In this document: piece by piece, positions 1-8,479 of the stretch | How positions within the stretch are numbered: position 1 is the stretch's first letter | Layout: each line of letters starts with the position of its first letter | From: Marinobacter sp. NP-4(2019) | Lineage (GTDB): Bacteria > Pseudomonadota > Gammaproteobacteria > Pseudomonadales > Oleiphilaceae | Length of the DNA: 64,000 nt | NCBI RefSeq assembly: GCF_003994855.1 | Contig: NZ_CP034142.1 | Span: forward strand, 2,046,001-2,110,000 | Direction: 5' to 3' | Translations under genes and position numbers: made by a program | Notes under the pieces: model-generated | The model's database searches: none | What the model was told of the DNA's origin: nothing | Seen by the model: the letters and a program-made list of their open reading frames with translations, nothing else

Positions 1-1029
1 AAGACCACCACTTACGAGGCGGACAACGTCATCCTGGCGACCGGCTCCAAGCCGATCGAGATTCCGCCTGCACCGTTTGACGGTAATTACATTGTGGATT
101 CCGAGGGTGCACTGGAGTTCACCGAAGTACCCAAGCGTCTTGGCGTCATTGGTGCCGGCGTTATTGGCCTTGAGTTGGGCAGTGTATGGTCCCGTCTGGG
201 ATCGGAAGTGACTGTGATCGAAGCCCAGGATACATTCCTGCCGGTAGTTGATCAGCAGGTTGCCAAGGACGCGCAGAAGCAGTTCAAGAAGCAGGGACTG
301 GATATTGTCATGGGTGCACGCATGACCGGTGCTGAAGTCAAGCGCAAGCTGGTGAACGTGACCTATGAAGACTCGAACGGCAAGCAAGAGAAGAAATTCG
401 ACAAGCTGATCGTGGCTGTTGGTCGTCGCCCTTACACCGATAATCTGTTGTCAGAGGACTCTGGTGTAAAGATGGATGAGCGTGGCTTCATTTTCGTGGA
501 CGATAACTGCAAGACTGAAGCTCCGGGTGTCTGGGCGATTGGTGACGTGGTTCGTGGTCCGATGCTGGCACACAAGGCATCCGAAGAGGGGGTCATGGTC
601 GCTGAACGGATCGCTGGCCATAAGCCGCAGGTCAACTACGACTGCATTCCTAACGTCATCTATACGGCACCGGAAGTGGCCTGGGTTGGTAAGTCCGAAG
701 AAGACCTGAAGGCCGAAGGCGAGGCTTACAAGGTGGGGACTTTCCCATTTGCCGCCAATGGCCGTGCCATGGCCGCCAATGCGGCGTCCGGCCTGGTCAA
801 GATTATCGCTGACGAAAAGACCGATCGCATCCTTGGCTTCCACGTTGTGGGACCCCAGGCATCCGAGATTGTCGCGCAGGGCGTGATTGCGATGGAGTTT
901 GGCTCCAGTGCAGAAGACCTGGCTCTGACCTGTTTTGCGCACCCGACTCTGTCCGAGTCTGTGCATGAAGCAGCCCTGGCTGTCGATGGCGGCGCGATTC
1001 ACATCGCCAACCGTCGCAAAAAGAAGTAA
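1..1029 (+). CDS. lpdA: Dihydrolipoyl dehydrogenase (E3), 5' end missing
   Basis: This is the C-terminal part of the FAD flavoprotein that reoxidises dihydrolipoamide in the 2-oxoglutarate (and pyruvate) dehydrogenase complex, passing electrons to NAD+. The frame is open from base 1, so the gene starts upstream; the N-terminal FAD fold and the redox CxxxxC are outside the window. Visible are the NAD-binding glycine motif (GVIGAGVIGLELG), the second FAD contact (VWAIGDVV) and the dimerisation domain ending in the catalytic HPTLSE. The position just before sucCD supports the E3 of the 2-oxoglutarate complex. The last residues are a short basic tail (RRKKK). Confidence 0.93.
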   Translation, partial: KTTTYEADNVILATGSKPIEIPPAPFDGNYIVDSEGALEFTEVPKRLGVIGAGVIGLELGSVWSRLGSEVTVIEAQDTFLPVVDQQVAKDAQKQFKKQGLDIVMGARMTGAEVKRKLVNVTYEDSNGKQEKKFDKLIVAVGRRPYTDNLLSEDSGVKMDERGFIFVDDNCKTEAPGVWAIGDVVRGPMLAHKASEEGVMVAERIAGHKPQVNYDCIPNVIYTAPEVAWVGKSEEDLKAEGEAYKVGTFPFAANGRAMAANAASGLVKIIADEKTDRILGFHVVGPQASEIVAQGVIAMEFGSSAEDLALTCFAHPTLSESVHEAALAVDGGAIHIANRRKKK

Positions 1030-1045
1030 CGCAGAGCAGGAAACA

Positions 1046-1067
1046 GGGGCGCCAATGACGGCGCCCC
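1046..1067 (+). terminator. GC-rich hairpin after lpdA
   Basis: A perfect 8-bp inverted repeat (GGGGCGCC / GGCGCCCC) with a 6-nt loop lies 16 nt after the lpdA stop. No clear T-run follows, so it may be a weak or attenuating terminator or an mRNA 3'-end stabiliser rather than a full stop before sucC. Confidence 0.4.
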
Positions 1068-1154
1068 ACTACCATAAAACGGTTGGTTTCCGACTGCGTC
1101 AGTGGTGTGCTGAGGCGATCCCCGGCACACCTGGCCGAATTCGCACCAGGTTGT

Positions 1155-1181
1155 TGTCGGATTTACGGCCTAAATCCGACA
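1155..1181. repeat. Perfect 11-bp palindrome, REP-like, upstream of sucC
   Basis: TGTCGGATTTA and its exact reverse complement flank the 5-nt spacer CGGCC, about 60 nt before the sucC start. The sequence resembles the GTCGGATTA-type repetitive extragenic palindromes of other gammaproteobacteria, but no second copy was noticed in this window. It could be such a REP, an mRNA stabiliser or an operator. Confidence 0.5.
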
Positions 1182-1241
1182 GGATCCGGCGGGTTCATTT
1201 CCGTACGTGGTTATCCTCCATCAAAAAGCGGGACATTAACT

Positions 1242-2408
1242 ATGAATTTGCATGAATATCAGGGCAAGCAGCTGTTCGCTGAATATGGCCTGCCAGTATC
1301 CAAGGGCATTGCCTGCGATACTCCGAAAGAAGCCGTCGCTGCTGCCGATGAGATCGGTGGTGACGCCTGGGTTGTCAAGGCACAGGTACACGCAGGTGGC
1401 CGTGGTAAGGCCGGCGGTGTCAAGCTGGTAAAGAGCAAAGACGAGATTCGCGAGTTCGCCGAGCATTGGCTGGGCAAGAACCTGGTGACCTACCAGACCG
1501 ACGAAAACGGTCAGCCGGTCAGCAAGATTCTGGTTGAATCCCTCACCGATATCGACCAGGAACTGTATTTGGGTGCGGTTGTTGATCGTGGTACCCGTCG
1601 TATTGTCTTCATGGCCTCCACCGAAGGCGGTGTCGAGATCGAGAAGGTAGCCGAAGAGACTCCGGAAAAGATTCTCAAGGCAGAGATCGATCCGCTGGTC
1701 GGCGGTCAGCCGTACCAGGGTCGTGAGCTGGCATTCAAGCTGGGTCTGGAAGGCAAGCAGATCGGTCAGTTCACCAAGATCTTCCTGGGCCTGGCCAAAC
1801 TGTTCGAAGATTGCGACCTGGCTCTGGTTGAAATCAACCCGCTGGTCATTACTCCGGCCGGTGACCTGCATTGCCTGGATGCCAAGATTGGTGTTGACGG
1901 CAACGCACTGTACCGTCAGAAGAAAATCCACGAGATGCACGACCCTTCCCAGGAAGATTCCCGTGAAGCCGAAGCAGCCAAGTGGGAGCTCAACTACGTG
2001 GCTCTGGAAGGTAACATCGGCTGCATGGTAAACGGCGCTGGTCTGGCCATGGGTACCATGGACATCATCAAGCTGTCTGGCGGCCAGCCTGCCAACTTCC
2101 TGGACGTTGGTGGCGGCGCCACCAAAGAGCGCGTTTCCGAAGCGTTCAAGATCATCCTGTCCGATGACAATGTACAGGCCGTTCTGGTCAACATCTTTGG
2201 CGGCATCGTGCGTTGCGACATGATTGCGGAAGGCATCATTGGTGCGGTCAAGGAAGTGGGTGTCAAGGTTCCCGTGGTTGTTCGCCTTGAAGGTAACAAT
2301 GCCGAAGTCGGCACCAAGGTACTCGCTGACAGTGGCCTGAACATCATTGCCGCCACCAGTCTGGCGGATGCCGCAGAGCAAGTCGTTAAAGCTGCAGGGG
2401 GTAAATAA
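1242..2408 (+). CDS. sucC: Succinate-CoA ligase (ADP-forming) subunit beta
   Basis: Beta subunit of succinyl-CoA synthetase, which makes ATP (or GTP) from succinyl-CoA in the TCA cycle in the cytoplasm. The protein is 388 aa, the usual length, starts MNLHEYQGKQLF as in the family, has an N-terminal ATP-grasp domain and a C-terminal CoA-ligase domain (NIFGGIVRCDMIAEG). An in-frame start at 1083 would add 53 residues unlike the family, so the ATG at 1242 is preferred. Its stop overlaps the sucD start (TAATG), so the two subunits are translationally coupled. The order lpdA-sucC-sucD is conserved. Confidence 0.96.
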   Translation: MNLHEYQGKQLFAEYGLPVSKGIACDTPKEAVAAADEIGGDAWVVKAQVHAGGRGKAGGVKLVKSKDEIREFAEHWLGKNLVTYQTDENGQPVSKILVESLTDIDQELYLGAVVDRGTRRIVFMASTEGGVEIEKVAEETPEKILKAEIDPLVGGQPYQGRELAFKLGLEGKQIGQFTKIFLGLAKLFEDCDLALVEINPLVITPAGDLHCLDAKIGVDGNALYRQKKIHEMHDPSQEDSREAEAAKWELNYVALEGNIGCMVNGAGLAMGTMDIIKLSGGQPANFLDVGGGATKERVSEAFKIILSDDNVQAVLVNIFGGIVRCDMIAEGIIGAVKEVGVKVPVVVRLEGNNAEVGTKVLADSGLNIIAATSLADAAEQVVKAAGGK

Positions 2409-3280
2409 TGAGCATCCTGATCAACAAAGACACCAAGGTTATCTGCCAGGGCTTTACCGGCGCACAGGGCACTTTCCACTCTGAGCAGGCGATCGAGTAC
2501 GGCACCAAAATGGTTGGCGGTGTGAGCCCGGGCAAGGGCGGAACCGAGCACCTGGGCCTGCCGGTATTCAACACTGTTCGTGAAGCCGTTGAAAAGACCG
2601 GTGCCGAAGCCACGGTTATCTACGTGCCGGCGCCGTTCTGTAAGGACGCCATCATCGAAGCCGCAGACGCTGGCATCCAGCTGATTGTGTGCATCACCGA
2701 AGGTATCCCGACCATCGACATGCTCTACGCCAAAGAGTATGTGGATCACAAGGGTGTACGGATGATTGGTCCGAACTGCCCGGGTGTGATCACGCCGGGT
2801 GAGTGCAAGATCGGTATCATGCCGGGCCACATCCACAAGCCGGGCAAGGTGGGCATCGTATCCCGTTCAGGCACCCTGACTTACGAAGCGGTCAAGCAGA
2901 CCACCGATTTCGGTTACGGTCAGTCCACCTGTGTCGGTATTGGTGGTGACCCGATTCCGGGCTCCAACTTCATCGATATCCTCAAGCTGCTGCAGGAAGA
3001 CCCGCAGACCGAGGCCATCGTCATGATCGGTGAGATCGGCGGTACCGCCGAGGAAGAAGCCGCAGCTTTCATCAAGGAAAACGTCACCAAGCCGGTGGTT
3101 TCCTACATCGCGGGTGTGACTGCGCCTCCTGGTAAGCGTATGGGCCATGCCGGTGCGATTATCTCCGGTGGCAAGGGTACCGCGGACGAGAAGTTTGCCG
3201 CACTGAACGACGCCGGTGTCAGAACCGTGCGTAGCCTGGCCGAAATCGGCAAGGCACTGAAGGAAGCAACTGGCTGGTAA
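2408..3280 (+). CDS. sucD: Succinate-CoA ligase (ADP-forming) subunit alpha
   Basis: Alpha subunit of succinyl-CoA synthetase, which binds CoA and carries the phosphohistidine. At 290 aa it is full length. The N-terminal Rossmann CoA-binding domain contains CQGFTGAQGTFHSEQA, and the active-site histidine is His247 in GHAGAI. The start overlaps the sucC stop by one base. A strong terminator follows, so lpdA-sucC-sucD ends here. Confidence 0.96.
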   Translation: MSILINKDTKVICQGFTGAQGTFHSEQAIEYGTKMVGGVSPGKGGTEHLGLPVFNTVREAVEKTGAEATVIYVPAPFCKDAIIEAADAGIQLIVCITEGIPTIDMLYAKEYVDHKGVRMIGPNCPGVITPGECKIGIMPGHIHKPGKVGIVSRSGTLTYEAVKQTTDFGYGQSTCVGIGGDPIPGSNFIDILKLLQEDPQTEAIVMIGEIGGTAEEEAAAFIKENVTKPVVSYIAGVTAPPGKRMGHAGAIISGGKGTADEKFAALNDAGVRTVRSLAEIGKALKEATGW

Positions 3281-3298
3281 GTCGTTACCACCGGTGAT

Positions 3299-3340
3299 AA
3301 AAGCCCCCGGGTCTGCCGAAAGGCGCCGGGGGCTTTTTCG
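3299..3340 (+). terminator. Rho-independent terminator after sucD
   Basis: A 10-bp perfect stem (AAGCCCCCGG / CCGGGGGCTT) with a 15-nt loop is followed by TTT and a T-rich stretch. It lies 20 nt past the sucD stop and separates the TCA-cycle operon from trpS. Confidence 0.9.
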
Positions 3341-3380
3341 TTTTACGGCCTGTGCTTGATGGCTGTTTTTCAAAGGCTTC

Positions 3381-3409
3381 TTAACGCCAGCGTTACATAA
3401 GACTATAAT
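3381..3409 (+). promoter_or_regulatory. Sigma-70 promoter of trpS
   Basis: TTAACG at 3381-3386 and a perfect TATAAT at 3404-3409 are separated by 17 bp. The first in-frame ATG of the trpS frame (3408) overlaps the -10 box and so cannot be the start codon, which supports the downstream start. Confidence 0.75.
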
Positions 3410-3467
3410 GCCCGGTCAGCCTGCACTAAGATGGGCTGATTCCATAACACCAGAAGGAGTTCATGCT

Positions 3468-4682
3468 TTGAGTTCTGTAGATTCCCAGCAACGGGTTTTG
3501 TCCGGGATGCGTCCAACCGGCAAGCTTCACCTTGGCCACTACCATGGTGTTCTGAAAAACTGGGTGAAACTCCAGCATGAGTATGAGTGCTTCTTCTTCG
3601 TCGCTGACTGGCATGCCCTGACCACCGATTATGAAGACACCACCGGTATCGAGCAGAGTGTCTGGGACATGGTTATCGACTGGCTGGCAGCCGGGGTAAA
3701 CCCGGGATCGTCCACCATGTTTATCCAGTCGCGGGTGCCGGAGCATGCAGAACTGCACCTGTTGCTGTCCATGATTACGCCGTTGGGGTGGCTGGAGCGC
3801 ATTCCCACCTACAAGGACCAGCAGGAAAAGCTGCGGGAAAAGGATCTGGCGACCTACGGGTTCCTGGGGTACCCGCTGCTGCAAAGTGCGGATATCCTGA
3901 TGTACCGGGCGGGCAAGGTTCCGGTTGGAGCCGATCAGGTATCCCACGTGGAGATTACCCGTGAAGTCGCCCGTCGCTTTAACCATATCTACGGTCGCGA
4001 GCCAGGCTTCGAGGAGCAGGCGGAAGGGGCCATCGTGAAGATGGGCAAGAAGAACGCCAAACTGTACCGCAATCTCAAAAAGCGGTATCAGGAAGAGGGC
4101 GATATGGAGGCCCTGGAGACCGCCCGCGCACTGTTGAAAGAGCAGCAGAATATTTCCCTGGGCGATCGCGAGCGGCTGTACGGTTACATCGAAGGTGGTG
4201 GCAAGGTGATTCTGCCGGAGCCCCAGCCGCTGCTGACCCCGGAATCGAAGATGCCGGGCCTGGACGGACAGAAAATGTCCAAGTCCTACAACAATTACAT
4301 TGGCCTTCGTGAGGATCAGGATTCGGTTGCCAAGAAAGTTCGCACCATGCAGACCGATCCCCAACGGGTCCGTCGGACCGATCCGGGGGAACCCGAGAAG
4401 TGTCCGGTGTGGGGCATGCACAAGATTTACTCCGATGCGGATACTCAGGAATGGGTCCAAACCGGTTGTCGAAGTGCCGGGATTGGCTGTCTGGACTGCA
4501 AGAAGCCGCTTATTGATGCGATCATTGAGGAGCAGCGCCCGCTCCATGAACGTGCCAGGGAGTACGAAGGTAACCCGGATCTGGTACGGTCCATTATTGA
4601 AGAGGGGTGTGAGCAGGCCCGTGATGCTGCCAGGGATACCCTGGAGGAAGTTCGCACCGCCATGGGTCTGAACTACCGTTGA
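3468..4682 (+). CDS. trpS: Tryptophan-tRNA ligase
   Basis: Class I aminoacyl-tRNA synthetase that charges tRNA-Trp. The HIGH-type motif is LHLGHY and the KMSKS motif is intact (GQKMSKSYNN). The start chosen is a TTG at 3468 with AAGGAG 8 nt upstream, giving 404 aa beginning (M)SSVDSQQRVLSGMRPTGK. The longer 424-residue frame begins inside the promoter -10. At about 400 aa it is longer than E. coli TrpS (334 aa): between the two motifs there is a charged insertion, roughly residues 175-245, and the C-terminal part has a GCLDCK cysteine pair. It probably leads a cluster with scpA, scpB and rluB. Confidence 0.94.
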   Translation: MSSVDSQQRVLSGMRPTGKLHLGHYHGVLKNWVKLQHEYECFFFVADWHALTTDYEDTTGIEQSVWDMVIDWLAAGVNPGSSTMFIQSRVPEHAELHLLLSMITPLGWLERIPTYKDQQEKLREKDLATYGFLGYPLLQSADILMYRAGKVPVGADQVSHVEITREVARRFNHIYGREPGFEEQAEGAIVKMGKKNAKLYRNLKKRYQEEGDMEALETARALLKEQQNISLGDRERLYGYIEGGGKVILPEPQPLLTPESKMPGLDGQKMSKSYNNYIGLREDQDSVAKKVRTMQTDPQRVRRTDPGEPEKCPVWGMHKIYSDADTQEWVQTGCRSAGIGCLDCKKPLIDAIIEEQRPLHERAREYEGNPDLVRSIIEEGCEQARDAARDTLEEVRTAMGLNYR

Positions 4683-4714
4683 AACGGAGTTAGCGCTGCC
4701 GGATGGGAGAGAGT

Positions 4715-5560
4715 ATGACCGATGACACGGTGGGCACGTCGCAGGCCGAAACGGGAGAAGAGACGTCATCGTCTACCCCCGAGCAGGTGCCTCTGGCTCT
4801 GGTGTCCGGTAAACCCGTGGTGGACCTGCCGCGGGACCTGTACATTCCACCCGATGCGCTGGCGGTGTTTCTGGAAGCCTTTGAGGGGCCCCTGGATCTG
4901 TTGTTGTACCTGATCCGCCGCCAGAACATGGACATTCTCGATATCGACGTCAGCGAAATTACCCGCCAATACATGGACTACATCGGTGCTGTGGAAGCGA
5001 TGCGGTTTGAGCTCGCGGCAGAGTACCTGGTGATGGCAGCTACACTGGCGGAAATAAAGTCTCGAATGCTGCTGCCCCGGCAGGAAAGCGATGACGAGGA
5101 AGAGGTGGATCCTCGCGCGGAGCTGATCCGCCGGTTGCAGCAGTATGAACGCTTCAAGAAAGCGGCGGAGGACCTGGATCAGCTGCCGCGTCAGGAAAGG
5201 GATACCTTTGCCGGATCGGCTGCGTTACCGAGGTTGCCCTCCAGCCAGCCGCATCCGGATGTGGAGCTCTCAGAGCTGCTTCTGGCGCTACAGGGCGTGC
5301 TCAAGCGAGCAGACCTGTTCACCAGCCACCATGTCGAGCGGGAGAGGCTGTCTACCCGGGAGCGTATGTCGGCTATCCTTTCGGTACTGCAGGACGATCG
5401 CTTTGTTAACTTTGAAAGCCTGTTTACACCGGAGGAAGGTCGCTTGGGTGTGGTTGTGACCTTCCTGGCGACTCTGGAGTTGGTGAAGGAACAGCTGATA
5501 GAGGTTGTCCAGGGGGAAGTCCTTGGTCCCATTCATGTCAGGGCCAGAGCGTCCAGTTAA
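4715..5560 (+). CDS. scpA: Segregation and condensation protein A (kleisin)
   Basis: Kleisin subunit that bridges the two Smc heads in the SMC-ScpA-ScpB condensin, which compacts and segregates the chromosome. The frame contains the typical core (FEGPLDLLLYLIRRQNMDIL) after a 60-residue acidic N-terminal extension, and a C-terminal winged helix. The ATG at 4715 is preferred because GGGAGA lies just upstream; an ATG at 4703 is also possible. It lies 32 nt after trpS and 17 nt before scpB. Its partner Smc is encoded about 3.6 kb downstream. Confidence 0.93.
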   Translation: MTDDTVGTSQAETGEETSSSTPEQVPLALVSGKPVVDLPRDLYIPPDALAVFLEAFEGPLDLLLYLIRRQNMDILDIDVSEITRQYMDYIGAVEAMRFELAAEYLVMAATLAEIKSRMLLPRQESDDEEEVDPRAELIRRLQQYERFKKAAEDLDQLPRQERDTFAGSAALPRLPSSQPHPDVELSELLLALQGVLKRADLFTSHHVERERLSTRERMSAILSVLQDDRFVNFESLFTPEEGRLGVVVTFLATLELVKEQLIEVVQGEVLGPIHVRARASS

Positions 5561-5577
5561 GCGAAAGCGCGAGTTCC

Positions 5578-6246
5578 ATGAACGAAGAGAACCTGAGAAA
5601 GATACAGGCGATTATCGAAGCCGCGCTGCTGGCGGCGGGCAGACCACTGTCATTTGATCAACTGAGGGAACTTTTCCCGGAAGACGAGCGGCCTGCGCGA
5701 CAAGTCATGGAGCATGTCCTGGTGTTGCTCGAGAGTGCTTGTGAGGGCCGCGGGTTTGAGTTGAAAAAGGTCGCCAGTGGTTACCGTCTGCAGGTGCGTG
5801 AGGAGTTTGCTCCCTGGGTGGGGCGGTTGTTTGAGGAAAAGCCCCAGCGGTACTCCCGGGCCTTGCTCGAAACCCTGGCGCTGATTGCGTATCGTCAGCC
5901 GATCACCCGGGGTGAGATCGAGGATATTCGCGGGGTTACCGTTAGTAGTAACATTGTGCGAACCCTGCTGGAACGCGAGTGGGTGAGGGTGGTTGGCCAT
6001 CGGGATGTACCCGGCAGGCCCGCCATGTACGCTACGACGCGACAGTTCCTGGATTACTTCAACCTGCAGGGGCTGGACCAGTTGCCGCCGTTGTCGGAAG
6101 TACGGGATCTGGAAGAGATTGGTCGTGAAATAGAAAAGAATATGCAGGCGGAGATTGAGTTTGAATCCGGATCTTCGGCCAGCGATGGGGAAGGCAGTTC
6201 CGGTGAGCCGGAGCAGGACGCCCCATCGAATCAGACACTTCACTGA
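5578..6246 (+). CDS. scpB: Segregation and condensation protein B
   Basis: Winged-helix dimer that binds ScpA and regulates the SMC complex. The protein is 222 aa with the conserved core RALLETLALIAYRQPITRGE and a following RTLLEREWVRVVGHRD, and an acidic, serine-rich C-terminal tail of about 35 residues that is presumably disordered. It lies between scpA and rluB, the usual order in Pseudomonas-type genomes. Confidence 0.93.
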   Translation: MNEENLRKIQAIIEAALLAAGRPLSFDQLRELFPEDERPARQVMEHVLVLLESACEGRGFELKKVASGYRLQVREEFAPWVGRLFEEKPQRYSRALLETLALIAYRQPITRGEIEDIRGVTVSSNIVRTLLEREWVRVVGHRDVPGRPAMYATTRQFLDYFNLQGLDQLPPLSEVRDLEEIGREIEKNMQAEIEFESGSSASDGEGSSGEPEQDAPSNQTLH

Positions 6247-6291
6247 TGCCGCGGGCCTGGGCCCGCATCAGCCTACTGAAAGGATAAGTTC

Positions 6292-7284
6292 ATGGCGTCA
6301 GAGCGCCCCGGTAAGTCTGGAGGCAAACCCTCCGCTCCCCGTAAAACACCGATGGCCGCCGCTGGTGGTCCGGAAAGAATTCAGAAGCTGCTGTCCAGGG
6401 CGGGCGTAGGTTCCCGTCGCGAGGTGGAAGGTTGGGTGGAGGCCGGTCGTTTGACCGTCAACGGTCAGCTGCCGGAGCCCGGCCAGAAGGTGACTATTAG
6501 CGATCGCATCGAACTGGATGGCAAGCGCCTTGATCTGGCTTCCGGGGCGGAAGTGGTCCGCCGCGTGCTGATCTACAACAAGCCGGAAGGGGAAGTGACC
6601 ACCCGCCGTGACCCGGAAGGACGGCCAACGGTGTTCGATAGTTTGCCAAGGCTCAAGGATCATCGCTGGATTTCTATTGGTCGTCTGGATATCAACACCA
6701 CCGGGCTGGTTCTGTTCACCACCGATGGCGAGCTGGCCAACCGGCTGATGCATCCATCCAGTGAGATTGACCGGGAATACGCAGTCCGGGTATTTGGCGA
6801 AGTGGACGATGCGATGCTGCAGCGCCTGATGGACGGCGTGCTGCTGGAAGACGGCATGGCCAAGTTCACCGATATCACGCCGGCTGGCGGTAGCGGTATC
6901 AACCGATGGTTCCATGTCACTCTGCTGGAAGGACGGAATCGTGAAGTTCGCCGTTTGTGGGAGTCCCAGGGAGTCAGGGTCAGCCGCTTGAAGCGGGTTC
7001 GCTATGGACCGGTGTTTCTTCCGAGTCGCCTGACGGTAGGTAAATGGGAAGAGCTGGATCAGAAGGCAGTCGATACGCTCAGCAAGGCTGTCGGCCTGGA
7101 GACCGTTGCCATCCCCGCCAAGACCCCGAACGAGCAGGCGGCACTGGATCGTAAGCGCAAGAAACAACCAGGCCGACCGGCACGAAAAACCGGGGGGCGC
7201 AAATGGGATGTGAGCTCAACCAAACCTGCAAGCCAGGGCAAGAAGCCGGCCCGCAAACCAATACGAAGCGTTAAGAAAAGCTAG
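6292..7284 (+). CDS. rluB: 23S rRNA pseudouridine synthase, RluB type
   Basis: Converts uridine to pseudouridine in 23S rRNA (position 2605 in E. coli). It has an N-terminal S4 RNA-binding domain (about residues 28-75) and an RsuA-family catalytic domain with the catalytic aspartate Asp133 in GRLDINTTGLVL. The 330-residue length includes a basic, low-complexity C-terminal tail (about residues 265-330) rich in Lys/Arg/Pro, likely for rRNA contact. The start at 6292 follows GAAAGGATAAG. Its stop codon (TAG 7282-7284) overlaps the stop of the convergent cyclase gene. Confidence 0.92.
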   Translation: MASERPGKSGGKPSAPRKTPMAAAGGPERIQKLLSRAGVGSRREVEGWVEAGRLTVNGQLPEPGQKVTISDRIELDGKRLDLASGAEVVRRVLIYNKPEGEVTTRRDPEGRPTVFDSLPRLKDHRWISIGRLDINTTGLVLFTTDGELANRLMHPSSEIDREYAVRVFGEVDDAMLQRLMDGVLLEDGMAKFTDITPAGGSGINRWFHVTLLEGRNREVRRLWESQGVRVSRLKRVRYGPVFLPSRLTVGKWEELDQKAVDTLSKAVGLETVAIPAKTPNEQAALDRKRKKQPGRPARKTGGRKWDVSSTKPASQGKKPARKPIRSVKKS

Positions 7285-8237
7285 CTAATACTGGCAAAGA
7301 CCCGGGTGCAGTCGCGGCCGTGGTCTTTTGCCCGATACAGGGCTTCATCGGCGCGTGCGAGCCATTGCTCCGAAGTTTCGTGGGTCAGATGCATGGCCAC
7401 GCCGCAGCTAGCTGTTACTGAAACGTCAATGTCCCCACAATTAACGACAATGCCGCCAATATAATCGCGAACTCGGTTTGCCACGTCGCGTGCTTCCAAC
7501 TCATCGGTATGTGGCAGAAGTATCGCAAACTCCTCACCACCGAAACGGTACACCGAGTCAGAACTGCGTACCGCTTTTTCCAGTTCATTGGCTGTCAATT
7601 TGAGTAGGTGGTCACCCACAACGTGGCCGTAGCTGTCGTTGATCGCCTTGAAGTGGTCCAGGTCGCAGAGGATCAGCGAGTACTGGTCACCGTGTCGATC
7701 AGACAGCTGACAGGCCTGATTCAGGGCAGCATCCATGGCGCGCTTGTTGGGAGTGCCTGTCAGGGAGTCGGTCAACGCAGCGTGTTCAATGGCCAGAAAT
7801 TGGCAAGCGTTCCTGATCGGGCAAATGACTGCTCCCAGCATCATCTCGATTGCTTCCAGTTCCTGTTCCGTGAATTTTTGCCGGCGTCTCAGTGACAGGG
7901 TGCCATAGTGCTCGCCCTCGAGATTCAGGCGGTACTCGCATTGGTGAGGGCCACCCATCCCAGAAGCATACACAAAGTCAGTTCCGCCAATATGGTGACG
8001 ATAGTGAAGTGCGTCGAAGGGAACAGTTCCGCCGATCTCCTCAGTTATAATAGCCAACTGATTCTCCAGGGACAGTGTGGTAGAGAGTCTCCTGGTCAGT
8101 CGCGTCATGGGGTCAGGCGACTCATTCCAATCCCGGTGAGCCTGTCGCAAGGCGGCAAGTTTTTGTGGCTGTGGTCCAGGTTTGGCAATCGACGGTATAT
8201 GTTTCACTGGGTACTGCCCTGGTAAAGAGTTTCCCAT
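7281..8237 (-). CDS. Diguanylate cyclase (GGDEF) with GAF-like N-terminus
   Basis: Makes c-di-GMP from two GTP. The C-terminal GGDEF domain has an intact active-site motif (FGGEEF) and an inhibitory I-site (RSSD) five residues before it, so product inhibition is expected. The N-terminal 150 residues resemble a GAF sensor but contain no diagnostic ligand residues that I recognise. The frame stays open upstream to 8417; the ATG at 8237 (MGNSLPGQYPVK) is preferred because the upstream translation is AT-rich and non-family-like, giving 318 aa. No strong ribosome binding site is seen. It is convergent with rluB, with overlapping stops. Confidence 0.88.
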   Translation of the reverse strand: MGNSLPGQYPVKHIPSIAKPGPQPQKLAALRQAHRDWNESPDPMTRLTRRLSTTLSLENQLAIITEEIGGTVPFDALHYRHHIGGTDFVYASGMGGPHQCEYRLNLEGEHYGTLSLRRRQKFTEQELEAIEMMLGAVICPIRNACQFLAIEHAALTDSLTGTPNKRAMDAALNQACQLSDRHGDQYSLILCDLDHFKAINDSYGHVVGDHLLKLTANELEKAVRSSDSVYRFGGEEFAILLPHTDELEARDVANRVRDYIGGIVVNCGDIDVSVTASCGVAMHLTHETSEQWLARADEALYRAKDHGRDCTRVFASIS

Positions 8238-8479
8238 TAACAGGCATGAACTATACCTAGAAAAATAAATATCTTTATATACAACTTGATAGGAGGTTGA
8301 TTTAACATTATTTATAGATTCGGGTTTTGGTTTTTTGTCGGGTGTCAGAATTCCGGCGATTGTTTGCCACTCTCGGGATGTGGTCGAAATGTCCGGCAAG
8401 GGGATGGGGTCAGCCAATCCCTGTGGTAAACTTTTGCGCTTAAAATCGTGCCGTCTGCAGCAAGTGAGCGACCAACTTT
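8238..8479. other. AT-rich divergent intergenic region
   Basis: About 240 bp between the divergent cyclase and GntR genes. It is clearly more AT-rich than its surroundings around 8255-8330 (runs of A/T), suggesting promoters in both directions, but no single -35/-10 pair is convincing. Confidence 0.4.

Noticed and set aside
1236..2381. 381-codon minus-strand open frame opposite sucC
   Set aside because: Same reason: the sucC frame on the plus strand has clear family sequence and the antisense has none.
3426..4769. 447-codon minus-strand open frame opposite trpS
   Set aside because: It mirrors trpS over its whole length, has no family motifs and no ribosome binding site; GC-rich codon bias produces such antisense frames here.
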